NCBI RefSeq assembly: GCF_036555685.1
Contig: NZ_DATBKY010000232.1
Span: 23,464 to 87,463, forward strand
DNA: 64,000 nt
Direction: 5' to 3'
DNA from: Actinophytocola sp036555685
Lineage (GTDB): Bacteria > Actinomycetota > Actinomycetes > Mycobacteriales > Pseudonocardiaceae
The notes under the pieces are model-generated. The model ran no database searches and was not told the origin of the DNA. It saw only the letters and a program-made list of their open reading frames with translations. Positions 35,610-43,633 of the stretch are shown here, piece after piece; the stretch's first letter is position 1; each line of letters starts with the position of its first letter. A program made the position numbers and the translations under genes.

Positions 35610-36566
35610 ATGAGAAGGCACTTCGAGCGGGCGCTCGTGATCGGCGGCGCCGGGTTCATCGGCTCACACCTGTGCGAGCGCCTGCTGCAGCGGGACACGC
35701 AGGTGGTGTGCGTGGACAACTTCGTCACCGGCTCGCCCGACAACGTGGCGCACCTGGCCGGCGTGCCCGGCTTCCGCTTGGTGGAGCACGACATCACCCA
35801 CCCGTTCGCGGACGGCCACGGTGCCTACGACCTCGTCGTGCACCTGGCCTCGCCGGCGTCCCCGCGGCACTACGCGCGGCTGCCGATCGAGACGCTCGAC
35901 GCCGGTGCCTTCGGCACCCGGCACGCGCTGGAGCTCGCCGAGTCGCACGGCGCGCGGTTCCTGCTCGCGTCGACGAGCGAGGTGTACGGCGACCCGGCCG
36001 AGCACCCGCAGAAGGAGACGTACTGGGGTCAGGTCAACCCGATCGGCCCGCGCAGCGTGTACGACGAGGCCAAGCGCTACGCCGAGGCGCTGACTGCCGC
36101 GTGGTGCCGCAGCCGCGACGGCGACGTCGCGATCGCGCGCATCTTCAACACGTACGGCCCGCGCATGCAGGCCGACGACGGCCGGATGATCCCGACGTTC
36201 ATCCGCCAGGCACTCGCCGGCGAGCCGCTGACGATCCAGGGAGACGGCGAGCAGACCCGCTCGGTGTGCTACGTGGACGACACCGTGCGCGGGCTCCTGG
36301 CGCTCGCCGACAGCGCGATGCCGGGCCCGGTGAACATCGGCAACCCGCAGGAGCGGCGGGTGTCCGAGATCGCCGGGCAGATCCGCGACCTCGTCGGCTC
36401 GACGTCGCCGGTCGAGTACGTCCCGGCCGCGGTCGACGACCCGCGCCGCCGCTGCCCCGACATCTCCCTGGCTCGCGGCAGCCTGAACTGGTATCCCGAG
36501 ATCGGCCTCCGCGAGGGTCTACTGAGGACGATAGCGTCCATCCGCCGGGAACCGGTTGTGCTGTAA
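35610..36566 (+). CDS. UDP-glucuronate decarboxylase (UDP-xylose synthase)-like epimerase
   Basis: A 318-residue extended SDR with GGAGFIGSH and catalytic YDEAK. The segments SEVYGDP, HPQKETYWGQVNPIGPRSV and ARIFNTYGPRM are the hallmarks of UDP-glucuronate decarboxylases. Together with the UDP-glucose dehydrogenase at 40721 it would convert UDP-glucose to UDP-glucuronate and UDP-xylose. A dTDP-sugar dehydratase function is less likely from these motifs. It converges on gmhA with 13 bases between stops. Confidence 0.82.
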   Translation: MRRHFERALVIGGAGFIGSHLCERLLQRDTQVVCVDNFVTGSPDNVAHLAGVPGFRLVEHDITHPFADGHGAYDLVVHLASPASPRHYARLPIETLDAGAFGTRHALELAESHGARFLLASTSEVYGDPAEHPQKETYWGQVNPIGPRSVYDEAKRYAEALTAAWCRSRDGDVAIARIFNTYGPRMQADDGRMIPTFIRQALAGEPLTIQGDGEQTRSVCYVDDTVRGLLALADSAMPGPVNIGNPQERRVSEIAGQIRDLVGSTSPVEYVPAAVDDPRRRCPDISLARGSLNWYPEIGLREGLLRTIASIRREPVVL

Positions 36567-36579
36567 GGGTTCGTTCACG

Positions 36580-37173
36580 CTAGGCCGAGCTGCGGACCGG
36601 CGGGGCAGCGGCCAGCGCGGCCTCGAAGGCGCGGCAGACGACGTGCACGGCCACCAGGTGCGCCTCCTGCACGTTGGCCGTGTTGCCGGGCAGGCACACT
36701 GCCTCCTCGCACTGGGCGGCCAGGGGATTCGGCGCGGGGCCGGTCAGGGCCCACACCGACGCGCCCGCCCGCACCCCCGCCCGGGCGGCCCGCAGCAGGT
36801 TGCGGCTGCGACCGCTCGTGGACAGCAGGACGAGCACGTCCCGCGGCCGCGCGTGCGCGGTGACCTGGCGGGCGAACACGTCGTCGTAGCCGTAGTCGTT
36901 GCCGATGGCGGTCAGGCTCGACGTGTCCGCGTGCAGCGCCAGCGCCGAGAACGGCCGCCGGTCGTCCATGAAGCGGCCGACCAGCTCGGCGGTGAGATGC
37001 TGCGCCTCCGCCGCCGAGCCGCCGTTGCCGGCCGCGAGCAGCCGGCCGCCGTCGGTGAGGCGCTCGGCCAGCGTGGCGCCCCAGCCGGTCAGCGTGCCGG
37101 CCTGCTCGCGTAGCGAGCGCAGCGTGGCGTCGAGCGCGTCGAGGTGATCGTGCACCTGGTCGGGCAGGGCCAT
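36580..37173 (-). CDS. gmhA: sedoheptulose-7-phosphate isomerase
   Basis: A 197-residue SIS-domain protein of the GmhA type: AAGNGGSAAEAQHLTAELVGRF and the phosphate loop STSGRSRNLLRA are diagnostic. It isomerises sedoheptulose 7-phosphate to D-glycero-D-manno-heptose 7-phosphate, the first step to ADP-heptose. It is the last gene of the minus-strand operon and overlaps the GT4 gene by one base of its ATG. Confidence 0.9.
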   Translation of the reverse strand: MALPDQVHDHLDALDATLRSLREQAGTLTGWGATLAERLTDGGRLLAAGNGGSAAEAQHLTAELVGRFMDDRRPFSALALHADTSSLTAIGNDYGYDDVFARQVTAHARPRDVLVLLSTSGRSRNLLRAARAGVRAGASVWALTGPAPNPLAAQCEEAVCLPGNTANVQEAHLVAVHVVCRAFEAALAAAPPVRSSA

Positions 37174-38441
37174 CACTCGCCGCCCGAGACGCGGGACACG
37201 CCCGAGACACCTGACGCGCCGGACGCGAGGCCGCCGGCTGTGACCGCCGTGGTGTCGATCGCGCCCGCGCGCTCGTAGACCCGCACGGTCTCGGCCGCGA
37301 CCCGGTCCCACGAGTACCGGGCGCACACGCGGTCCCGCCCGGCCGCGCCGAACTGCTCGCGCATGGTCCGGTGCGTCAGCAGCGCGTGCAGTGCACCGGC
37401 GAGTGCGCGCGGCTTGCGCGGCGGGACCAGCTTGCCGGTCACCCCGTCCACCACGGTGTCGGACAACCCGCCGACCGCGGACGCGACCACCGGCACGCCG
37501 CAGGCCATCGCCTCGAGCGGCACGATGCCGAACGGCTCGTACCACGGCGCGCACACGACCGCGTCGGCCGAGCGCAGCAGCGCCGGCATCTCCTCACGGG
37601 ACACCTGCCCGAGCAGCTGCACCTGGTCCGCGACGCCCATCGACTCGGCGAACGCCCGCAGGTACCGCGCGTGCTCGTCGTGCGCGAGCCGGCGCATGCT
37701 CGGCCCGCCCGCGATCACCAGCTCGGTGTCGGGCAGCGCGCGCAGCGCGGCGATGGCGGTCGCGAAACCCTTGCGGGGCACCAGCCGCCCGACCGACACG
37801 AGCCGGTGCGGGTACTTGCCCGGTGGTGCGGGGTCACCTTCGGGGACGAACTGGTCGGCGTCGACCCCGCACGGCACCACCGAGATCCGCGCGCGTGGCA
37901 CGCCCATCCGCACCAGCTCGAAGACCTCGTCCGTACAGGTGGCGGCGATCCGGTCGGCCTCGCGGCCGATCATCTTCTCGGTCCCGATTCGCTGCGCCGG
38001 GCTCGTGTCGTCCATGCCCTGGTACCGCTTCTTCACCACACCGAGCGCGTGGAAGGTCTGCACGACCGGCACGCCGACCGCCCGCGCCGCGGACAGGGCG
38101 GCCAGGCCGGACATCCAGAAGTGCGCGTGCACGACGTCCGGCGGGTCTGCCTCCCACCTGACCCGCAGGTAGCGGGCGAAGCGGCCCATGTGCGGCAGCA
38201 GGTCGTCCTTCGGCACCTGCCGGGCCGGACCGGCCGGTACGTGCACCACGCGGTAGCCGAACGCCGTCGCCAGCTCCTCGGGCTGGTCGCGGTCGTCGCG
38301 TCGCGTGTAGACGGTGACGTCGTGTCCCTTGCGGGACAAGGCCTTCGACAGCTCGGCCACGTGGAGGTTCTGGCCGCCCGCGTCGACGCCACCCAGCGCG
38401 GCAAGCGGATTGGCATGCTCGGAAACGAGGGCTATTCGCAT
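37173..38441 (-). CDS. GT4 family glycosyltransferase
   Basis: A 422-residue GT-B enzyme: MRIALVSEH, the GGVDAGGQNLHVAELSKAL donor-loop region, HAHFWMSG and the EPFGIVPLEAMACGVPVVAS nucleotide-sugar block. The C-terminus ends in a short Gly/Ser/Val repeat (GASGVSGVSRVSGG). ATG 38441 has AAGGTGGG upstream; a GTG at 38453 in frame is an alternative. It resembles the GT4 at 58247, so the two are paralogues. The sugar it transfers is unknown. Confidence 0.88.
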   Translation of the reverse strand: MRIALVSEHANPLAALGGVDAGGQNLHVAELSKALSRKGHDVTVYTRRDDRDQPEELATAFGYRVVHVPAGPARQVPKDDLLPHMGRFARYLRVRWEADPPDVVHAHFWMSGLAALSAARAVGVPVVQTFHALGVVKKRYQGMDDTSPAQRIGTEKMIGREADRIAATCTDEVFELVRMGVPRARISVVPCGVDADQFVPEGDPAPPGKYPHRLVSVGRLVPRKGFATAIAALRALPDTELVIAGGPSMRRLAHDEHARYLRAFAESMGVADQVQLLGQVSREEMPALLRSADAVVCAPWYEPFGIVPLEAMACGVPVVASAVGGLSDTVVDGVTGKLVPPRKPRALAGALHALLTHRTMREQFGAAGRDRVCARYSWDRVAAETVRVYERAGAIDTTAVTAGGLASGASGVSGVSRVSGGE

Positions 38442-38445
38442 GGGA

Positions 38446-39417
38446 CTACCCACCTTCGTCGTTGCGCGATTCGGTGAGCAAGACGTCCCAGCTTCTTAAG
38501 AACGTGCTCAGGTTGAAGTTGTCGAGCGCGTGTTTGCGTCCGTGCCTGCCGAGCTCGGCCGCCATCGCGGGATCGGCGACGAGCTCGCGGACCGCATCCG
38601 CGAGCACCGCGATGTCCGCCGACACCACGCCGGCGTCTGACGGTACCGCTGCCGGCGCCTCGGTGCTCGACACCGCGACCACCGGCATGCCGAGATGCAT
38701 GGCTTCCAGCAGCGACAGGCCGAGCGAGGTCCAGCGCGTGGTGTGCACGTAGACCCGCCGCCGTGCGATTTCGGTGTGCAGGCGTTCCTGCCCGAGGTCG
38801 CCGACCGTGGCGAGCCGGGGCGGCGCGAGGCCGACGCGTTCGCCGAGCCCGTCGAGGCCCATGCCGAACACGTCGAGCGGTGCCGCCTCGGCGAACGCCG
38901 GCAGCAGGTCGGTCCCGGTCACCCGCCAGCGGCGGACCGGCTCGTTGGTCACGACGGCGGCGCGGGCGAGCTCACCGGTGTAGCGGTAGCCCGGATCCAC
39001 GATGCCGTGCTCGATCACGGTCGCGGGGGCCCGGCCGTTGTCCCAGAACAGCTTGTTGAAGTGGGTGACGTGGACGAGCGGGATGTCGGACCGGTCGGCC
39101 AGTGCGTGCCGGGTGTTCGGCACGTCGCCCCTGGGCGTGTTGTGCTCCACGTACACGGCGGGCACGTCCGTGCCGGGCTTGCGGCCGAGCCACTTCTCGG
39201 CCAGGTCCAGCTCTTCGGGGCGCTGCAGCAGGACGAGGTCCACGTCGGTGTCGCGGAGGCGCTCGGCGGGCACCTCCTCGGCGGCGGGCCAGTCGCGCCC
39301 CGCCCGCCCGAGCCCCCACGGTCCGCCCTCGGGCAGCGTGGGCAGCAGGTAGGTGTGCCGGCCCTGAACGAACGACGTCGTCCACGATCCGTGCACGTGC
39401 CACAGCAAGATCCTCAT
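38446..39417 (-). CDS. GT4-like glycosyltransferase
   Basis: A 323-residue protein with GT-B character: MRILLWHVHGSWTTSFVQG, VYVEHNTPRGDVPNTRH and the C-terminal SLGLSLLEAMHLGMPVVAVSSTEAP block. A GT-B donor-site call is safe; the donor is unknown. It is coupled by ATGA to the upstream GT9 gene. Confidence 0.82.
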   Translation of the reverse strand: MRILLWHVHGSWTTSFVQGRHTYLLPTLPEGGPWGLGRAGRDWPAAEEVPAERLRDTDVDLVLLQRPEELDLAEKWLGRKPGTDVPAVYVEHNTPRGDVPNTRHALADRSDIPLVHVTHFNKLFWDNGRAPATVIEHGIVDPGYRYTGELARAAVVTNEPVRRWRVTGTDLLPAFAEAAPLDVFGMGLDGLGERVGLAPPRLATVGDLGQERLHTEIARRRVYVHTTRWTSLGLSLLEAMHLGMPVVAVSSTEAPAAVPSDAGVVSADIAVLADAVRELVADPAMAAELGRHGRKHALDNFNLSTFLRSWDVLLTESRNDEGG

Positions 39418-40439
39418 GCCGCCACGCTCGCCATCCACTCGACCGCGGCGACGACGTCGGCGGGGCGCACGTCGCTCAGGCACGGGTGGCCCGGCACCGG
39501 GCAGGTGCGCGCCCGGGTGCCCGCGCACGCGGCGTTCTGGTCGCCGAGCAGCACGTGCGGCACCCGGTAGGGCGCCCAGCGGCCGGCCGGCACGACGGGG
39601 GCGAACAGCGACACCACGGGGGTGCCGACGGCGGCCGCGAGGTGTGCGGTGCCGGTGTTGCCGACGACCACGGCGTCCGCTTGCGCCAGCACGCCGGCGA
39701 GCTCGGCCAACGTGGTACGCCCGCCGAGGTCCGTGGCCACGGCGCCCGCGACCTCGGCCGTCAGCGCGCGCTCGCCGGGACCACCGGTGACGACGACGTG
39801 GTGGCCGTGCGCGGCGAGCGCCGCAACGAGCGCCCGGCTGTGTGCCGGTGTGGGCATCCGGGCCGGTGCGGTGGCGCCGGGGTGGACGACCACGTGTCCC
39901 GTGCCGACGAGGTGTGACACGTCCGGTGGCGTGGTCACCCGCAGCTCGCCCGTGTCGCCGGGCGGCAGCGCGAACCCGGCGGCCTCGGCGACCCGCAGGG
40001 CCCGCTCGGGCTCCGGCTCGTCGGCCCGCTCGTCCGTCCGGATGCGATGGTCGACCAGGCTGCCCGGGTAGTCGGTGGAGTGCGCGGCGATCTCGGGCAC
40101 GCCCGCGAGCCGCAGCAGCAACGCGAGCGGCAGCGGGGACTGGTGGAACGAGGTCAGGATCAGCGCCACGTCCGGCCGGCATTCCCGGACCGCGGCGACG
40201 AGGCCGTCGATCTCCGGCCCGCGCACCGGCGGTGGATCGACGACCACCCACGGGCACCGCCAGACGAGCACGTCGTCGACGCCCGGGAGGAGCCGCGCGG
40301 CCTGCTCGCCGTCGGGCCCGCAGAGCATCGTGACCTCGCCGGCCCCGGCCCCGGCGGCGGCGCGCGCCGCGGGCCCGGCCAGCAGCACGTCTCCGCTGCT
40401 GTCGAGCCTCGCCACGAGCACTCGCCGACACTTCTCCAT
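39414..40439 (-). CDS. GT9 family heptosyltransferase-like protein
   Basis: A 341-residue GT9 protein with the WaaC/WaaF layout: VLVARLDSSGDVLLAGPAAR, LTSFHQSPLPLALLLRLAG, VVVHPGATAPARMPT, VVTGGPGERAL and VVGNTGTAHLAAAVGTPVVSLF. It contains a Cys-rich CAGTRARTCPVPGHPC segment near the C-terminus, as in other GT9 enzymes. With ADP-heptose enzymes next to it, heptose transfer is the natural reading. A 78-base gap with a weak promoter candidate precedes it. Confidence 0.87.
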   Translation of the reverse strand: MEKCRRVLVARLDSSGDVLLAGPAARAAAGAGAGEVTMLCGPDGEQAARLLPGVDDVLVWRCPWVVVDPPPVRGPEIDGLVAAVRECRPDVALILTSFHQSPLPLALLLRLAGVPEIAAHSTDYPGSLVDHRIRTDERADEPEPERALRVAEAAGFALPPGDTGELRVTTPPDVSHLVGTGHVVVHPGATAPARMPTPAHSRALVAALAAHGHHVVVTGGPGERALTAEVAGAVATDLGGRTTLAELAGVLAQADAVVVGNTGTAHLAAAVGTPVVSLFAPVVPAGRWAPYRVPHVLLGDQNAACAGTRARTCPVPGHPCLSDVRPADVVAAVEWMASVAA

Positions 40440-40448
40440 AGGCAACGT

Positions 40449-40473
40449 TTTTCCGGGGCGAAGCGGCTCAAAC
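40449..40473 (-). promoter_or_regulatory. weak internal promoter candidate in the heptose operon
   Basis: On the minus strand GTTT (40473-40470), 15 bases, GGAAAA (40454-40449), 9 bases before the GT9 ATG. The -35 and the spacing fit the local pattern, the -10 does not. The gap also holds a CAAAC/GTTTG inverted repeat. Confidence 0.3.
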
Positions 40474-40517
40474 ACCGTCCGATCGGTTTGTCGTGGACCG
40501 TGTCGTGCACCCACGCC

Positions 40518-40724
40518 TCACCAGCGCGCAGGGGTGACCGGGATCAGGTAGGCGGCGCGGATCGAGTCCGGCCCCTCGTAGGTGCGGTTGGGCAGCGACT
40601 CCAGGTAGTGCAGCACGTCGTGGTCCGCGCCGCGGAGGCGCGCGTGTTCCAGCACCCCGCCCCGGTCGGACGGGTAGTCCAGGCCGACGAGGTAGCGGCC
40701 GAGGTCGGCCGCGTCGGGGATCAT
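40518..40724 (-). CDS. DUF2795 small protein
   Basis: A 68-residue protein of the DUF2795 family: YLVGLDYPSDRGGVLEHARLRGADHDVLHYLESLPNRTYEGPD is close to the family pattern (quoted here in parts: GLDYPSDRGG, ADHDVLHYLESLPN). Its ATG overlaps the UGDH stop (ATGA). DUF2795 genes often lie in actinobacterial stress regions; the function is unknown. Its presence inside a sugar operon is unusual. Confidence 0.82.
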   Translation of the reverse strand: MIPDAADLGRYLVGLDYPSDRGGVLEHARLRGADHDVLHYLESLPNRTYEGPDSIRAAYLIPVTPARW

Positions 40725-42004
40725 GACGGCACGCCCAGGCCGAGGCAGGTGATTCCCTGCGCGGCCAGCCGCGCGTGGTCGAGGACGTTGCGGGTGTCGA
40801 CCACCACCGGGCGGTCCGCGACCGACATGAGCTGTCCCCAGTCCAGCTCGCGGAACTCCGGCCACTCGGTCAGCAGCACGACCCCGGCCGCGTCCTTCGC
40901 CACCAGGTACGGGTCCTCGACCACCTGCACCGGCCCGACCGGCGTCCGCACCGCCGGGTCGTAGGCGGTCAGCTGCGCACCCGCCGCGGCGAGCCGGGTG
41001 GCGACCGCCAGCGCGGGGGAGTGGCGCAGGTCGTCCGTGCCCGCCTTGAACGTCAGGCCCAGCAAACCGAGCCGCACGCCGGCCAGTGATCCGGACGGCG
41101 ACACCGCCGAGCGCACCTTGGCCACCACGTGGTCCTGCGCCCGCGTGTTGGCGTCGATGACCGCGGTCAGCAGCGCCGGGTCGACGCCGGACCGGCGCGC
41201 CGAGGCCACGAGCGCCGCGGTGTCCTTGGGCAGGCACGACCCGCCCCAGCCCGGTCCGGGTGCGGTGAACGCGCCGCCGATCCGCTCGTCCAGGCTCATC
41301 GCGCGGGCGACCTGACGGATGTCCGCGCCGACCTGCTCGCACAGCTCGGCCAGCAGGTTCACGTAGGACAGCTTCATCGCCAGGAACGCGTTGCTCGCGT
41401 ACTTGCCCAGCTCGGCGCTCGCCGGGTCGGTCCGCACGACCGGCGCGGGGATCCCGCGGTACAGCGCGACCACGCGCTCGGCCGCGGCCGGGTCGGCCGA
41501 GCCGACGACGATCCGGTCCGGGTGCAGGAAGTCGCGCACGGCGTGTCCCTCGCGCAGGAACTCGGGGTTGCTCACCACGCCGACGTCGTCGCGGCCGAGC
41601 ATCGCCGGGATGTCGGCCGTCGTGCCGACCGGGACGGTCGACTTGACCGCCAGGACGGCGCCCGCGGGCAGCACGCGGGCGAGCGAGCCCAGCGCCGCCC
41701 GCAACGCGCCGAGGTCGGGCACGCCGCCGTCGCCCATCGGCGTCGGCACGCAGAGCAGGACCACCTGAGCGCCGCCGAGGCTCTCCGCGTCGGTGGCGAA
41801 GGACAGCCTGCCGGTGACCAGGCCGCGGTGCACGAGCCCGGCCAGGTCGGGCTCGGCGATCGGCACCTCGCCGCGGTTCACCGCCGCGACGCGTGCCGGG
41901 TCCACGTCCACGCACCGCACCCGGTGGTCGAGGTGGGCGAGGCACGCGGCGGTCGTGAGCCCCACGTACCCGGCGCCCACCACGCCGATCGGCCCGTCAG
42001 CCAT
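40721..42004 (-). CDS. ugd: UDP-glucose 6-dehydrogenase
   Basis: A 427-residue UDP-glucose/GDP-mannose dehydrogenase family member: VVGAGYVGLTTA at the N-terminus, CVPTPMG, STVPVGTT, SNPEFLREG, and the catalytic Cys in GGSCLPKDTAAL. Two-step oxidation of UDP-glucose to UDP-glucuronate fits the decarboxylase at 35610. It overlaps the upstream GT9 gene by 8 bases and the DUF2795 gene by 4. Confidence 0.88.
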   Translation of the reverse strand: MADGPIGVVGAGYVGLTTAACLAHLDHRVRCVDVDPARVAAVNRGEVPIAEPDLAGLVHRGLVTGRLSFATDAESLGGAQVVLLCVPTPMGDGGVPDLGALRAALGSLARVLPAGAVLAVKSTVPVGTTADIPAMLGRDDVGVVSNPEFLREGHAVRDFLHPDRIVVGSADPAAAERVVALYRGIPAPVVRTDPASAELGKYASNAFLAMKLSYVNLLAELCEQVGADIRQVARAMSLDERIGGAFTAPGPGWGGSCLPKDTAALVASARRSGVDPALLTAVIDANTRAQDHVVAKVRSAVSPSGSLAGVRLGLLGLTFKAGTDDLRHSPALAVATRLAAAGAQLTAYDPAVRTPVGPVQVVEDPYLVAKDAAGVVLLTEWPEFRELDWGQLMSVADRPVVVDTRNVLDHARLAAQGITCLGLGVPS

Positions 42005-42950
42005 GCCTGCTCCCTCCGAGCTCGGCCACCGGCACCGCGTTCAGCACCTCCGCGACGGACAGCGCCAGCAGCCCCGGGTCGGGGTCGGCCCCGAACGGGT
42101 CACCGACCTTGCCGGTCCACAGTGGACGATGTTGCCGCCGGCCGCGCGGCGGTCCCCAGCGCGCCGGCGGGGTCGGGCCGAACAGCACCACCGACGGCGT
42201 GCCGTACGCCGTGGCGAGGTGGCCGATGCCGGTGTCGCCGCACACCACGAGCGCCGCGCGGGCGACGAGCGCCGCCAGCTCCGCGAGCCCGGTCCGGCCG
42301 GCGAGCACGGCGTCCTCGCCGAGTCCCGCCCGCCCGGCCACCGAACGGGCCAGCTCGCGTTCGGCCGGGCTGCCTGTCACGACGACCGGCCGGCCGGCCG
42401 CGGCGAAGAACCTCGCCACGTCGGCGAACCTGTCGGCCGGCCAGCGCCGGGCGGGGAACGCGGCGCCGGGGTGCACGACCACCGCGCCGGGCGCGGGGCT
42501 GGGCACCGCCGGCCGGGCGATCGCCAGGTCGGCGCGGTCGGCGTCGATGCCGTGCGCGGCGAGCAGCCCGCACCACCGGTCGACCTCGTGCACGTCGTCC
42601 GGCCACTGTGGACCGTCCAGGTCCGGGAAGTCCGGGTGCCGGTGGGTGATGAGCCGCCCGGGGTCGGTGGCACGCAGGTCCGCGATGCTCTCCGGGCCGC
42701 TCCCGTGCAGGTTCACCGCGACCCGCGGTGCCGGCCGCGGCCAGCGCAGCGTGCCGAGCCCGGGAGTGGGCAGCACCTCGTCGACCGCACCGGTCAGCGC
42801 CACCAGCTCGGTGAGCGCGGCCGGCGCGGCCAGCACGAGGTGGTCGCCGGGGAACGCGCGGCGCAGCCCGCGCAGCGCGGGCACGGCCACCAGCAGGTCG
42901 CCGATGCCGAGCGCGCGCAGCACGAGGACCTCGCCGCCGGCCCGGCTCAC
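41997..42950 (-). CDS. GT9 family heptosyltransferase-like protein
   Basis: A 317-residue GT9 protein: VLVLRALGIGDLLVAVPALRGL, VVVHPGAAFPARRWP, VVVTGSPAERELA and VVCGDTGIGHLATAYGTPSVVLFGPT. This is the second GT9 of the locus and is more like the canonical ADP-heptose:LPS type than the one at 39414. The GTG start overlaps the SDR stop (GTGA). It probably adds a heptose to the growing glycan. Confidence 0.88.
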   Translation of the reverse strand: MSRAGGEVLVLRALGIGDLLVAVPALRGLRRAFPGDHLVLAAPAALTELVALTGAVDEVLPTPGLGTLRWPRPAPRVAVNLHGSGPESIADLRATDPGRLITHRHPDFPDLDGPQWPDDVHEVDRWCGLLAAHGIDADRADLAIARPAVPSPAPGAVVVHPGAAFPARRWPADRFADVARFFAAAGRPVVVTGSPAERELARSVAGRAGLGEDAVLAGRTGLAELAALVARAALVVCGDTGIGHLATAYGTPSVVLFGPTPPARWGPPRGRRQHRPLWTGKVGDPFGADPDPGLLALSVAEVLNAVPVAELGGSRHG

Positions 42951-43633
42951 GGCCACGACGACTCCACCGAGGGGCAGACCACCATCTCGCGCACCTCGCA
43001 GCCCGCGGGCTGGCGCAGTGCGAACAGCACCGTCTGCGCGACGTTGCGCGGGTCGTTCAGCTTGGCGTCGGCCGGTGGCTTGTACTTCTCGTCGCGATCG
43101 TCGAAGAACGCCGTGTGCATGCCGCCGGGCACCAGCATGGTGACGCCGATGCGGCCCGCGGTCTCCGCGGCCAGCGCGCGGCTGAAGCCGACGACGCCGA
43201 ACTTCGAGGCGCAGTACGCGGTCGCGTCGCTGACGGCCTTGACGCCCAGCGTGGACGCACACGTGACGACCTTGCCGTGCGAGCGCTCCAGGTAGGGCAG
43301 CGCGGCACGCACGACGGCCGCGGTGCCGATGAGGTTCACCTTGACCACGCGGTCCCAGTCCTCAGTGGACACGTCGCCGAGCATGCCGCACGCGTCGGTG
43401 CCGGCGGGGGTGAACACGGCGTCCAGCCCGCCCGCGCGCTCGGCCAGCTCGCCGACCGCGGCCTCGGCCGCCCGGCTGTCCGCCAGGTCCGCGACCACGT
43501 GCTCCACATCGGACGGTGGGGCCACCCGGTCGATGACCAGCGGCCGCCCGCCCGCCTCGCGCACGGCGTCGACGGTGGCCGCGCCGAGACCGGACGCGCC
43601 ACCGGTGATCAGTACTGTGCCGAGATCGTTCAT
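42947..43633 (-). CDS. short-chain dehydrogenase/reductase of the heptose operon
   Basis: A 228-residue classical SDR with TGGASGLGA, TPAGTDAC in place of the usual NNAG, CASTLG and YCASK. It is not an HldD-type extended epimerase, so it does not complete the usual L,D-heptose route. It may modify a sugar or be a tailoring reductase. It is coupled by ATGA to the GT2-GmhB fusion. Confidence 0.8.
   Translation of the reverse strand: MNDLGTVLITGGASGLGAATVDAVREAGGRPLVIDRVAPPSDVEHVVADLADSRAAEAAVGELAERAGGLDAVFTPAGTDACGMLGDVSTEDWDRVVKVNLIGTAAVVRAALPYLERSHGKVVTCASTLGVKAVSDATAYCASKFGVVGFSRALAAETAGRIGVTMLVPGGMHTAFFDDRDEKYKPPADAKLNDPRNVAQTVLFALRQPAGCEVREMVVCPSVESSWP

Noticed and set aside
42947..43633. 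The heptose-operon SDR as an HldD ADP-heptose epimerase
   Set aside because: It is a 228-residue classical SDR with a TGGASGLGA/YCASK pattern, while HldD is an extended SDR of about 310 residues with other motifs.
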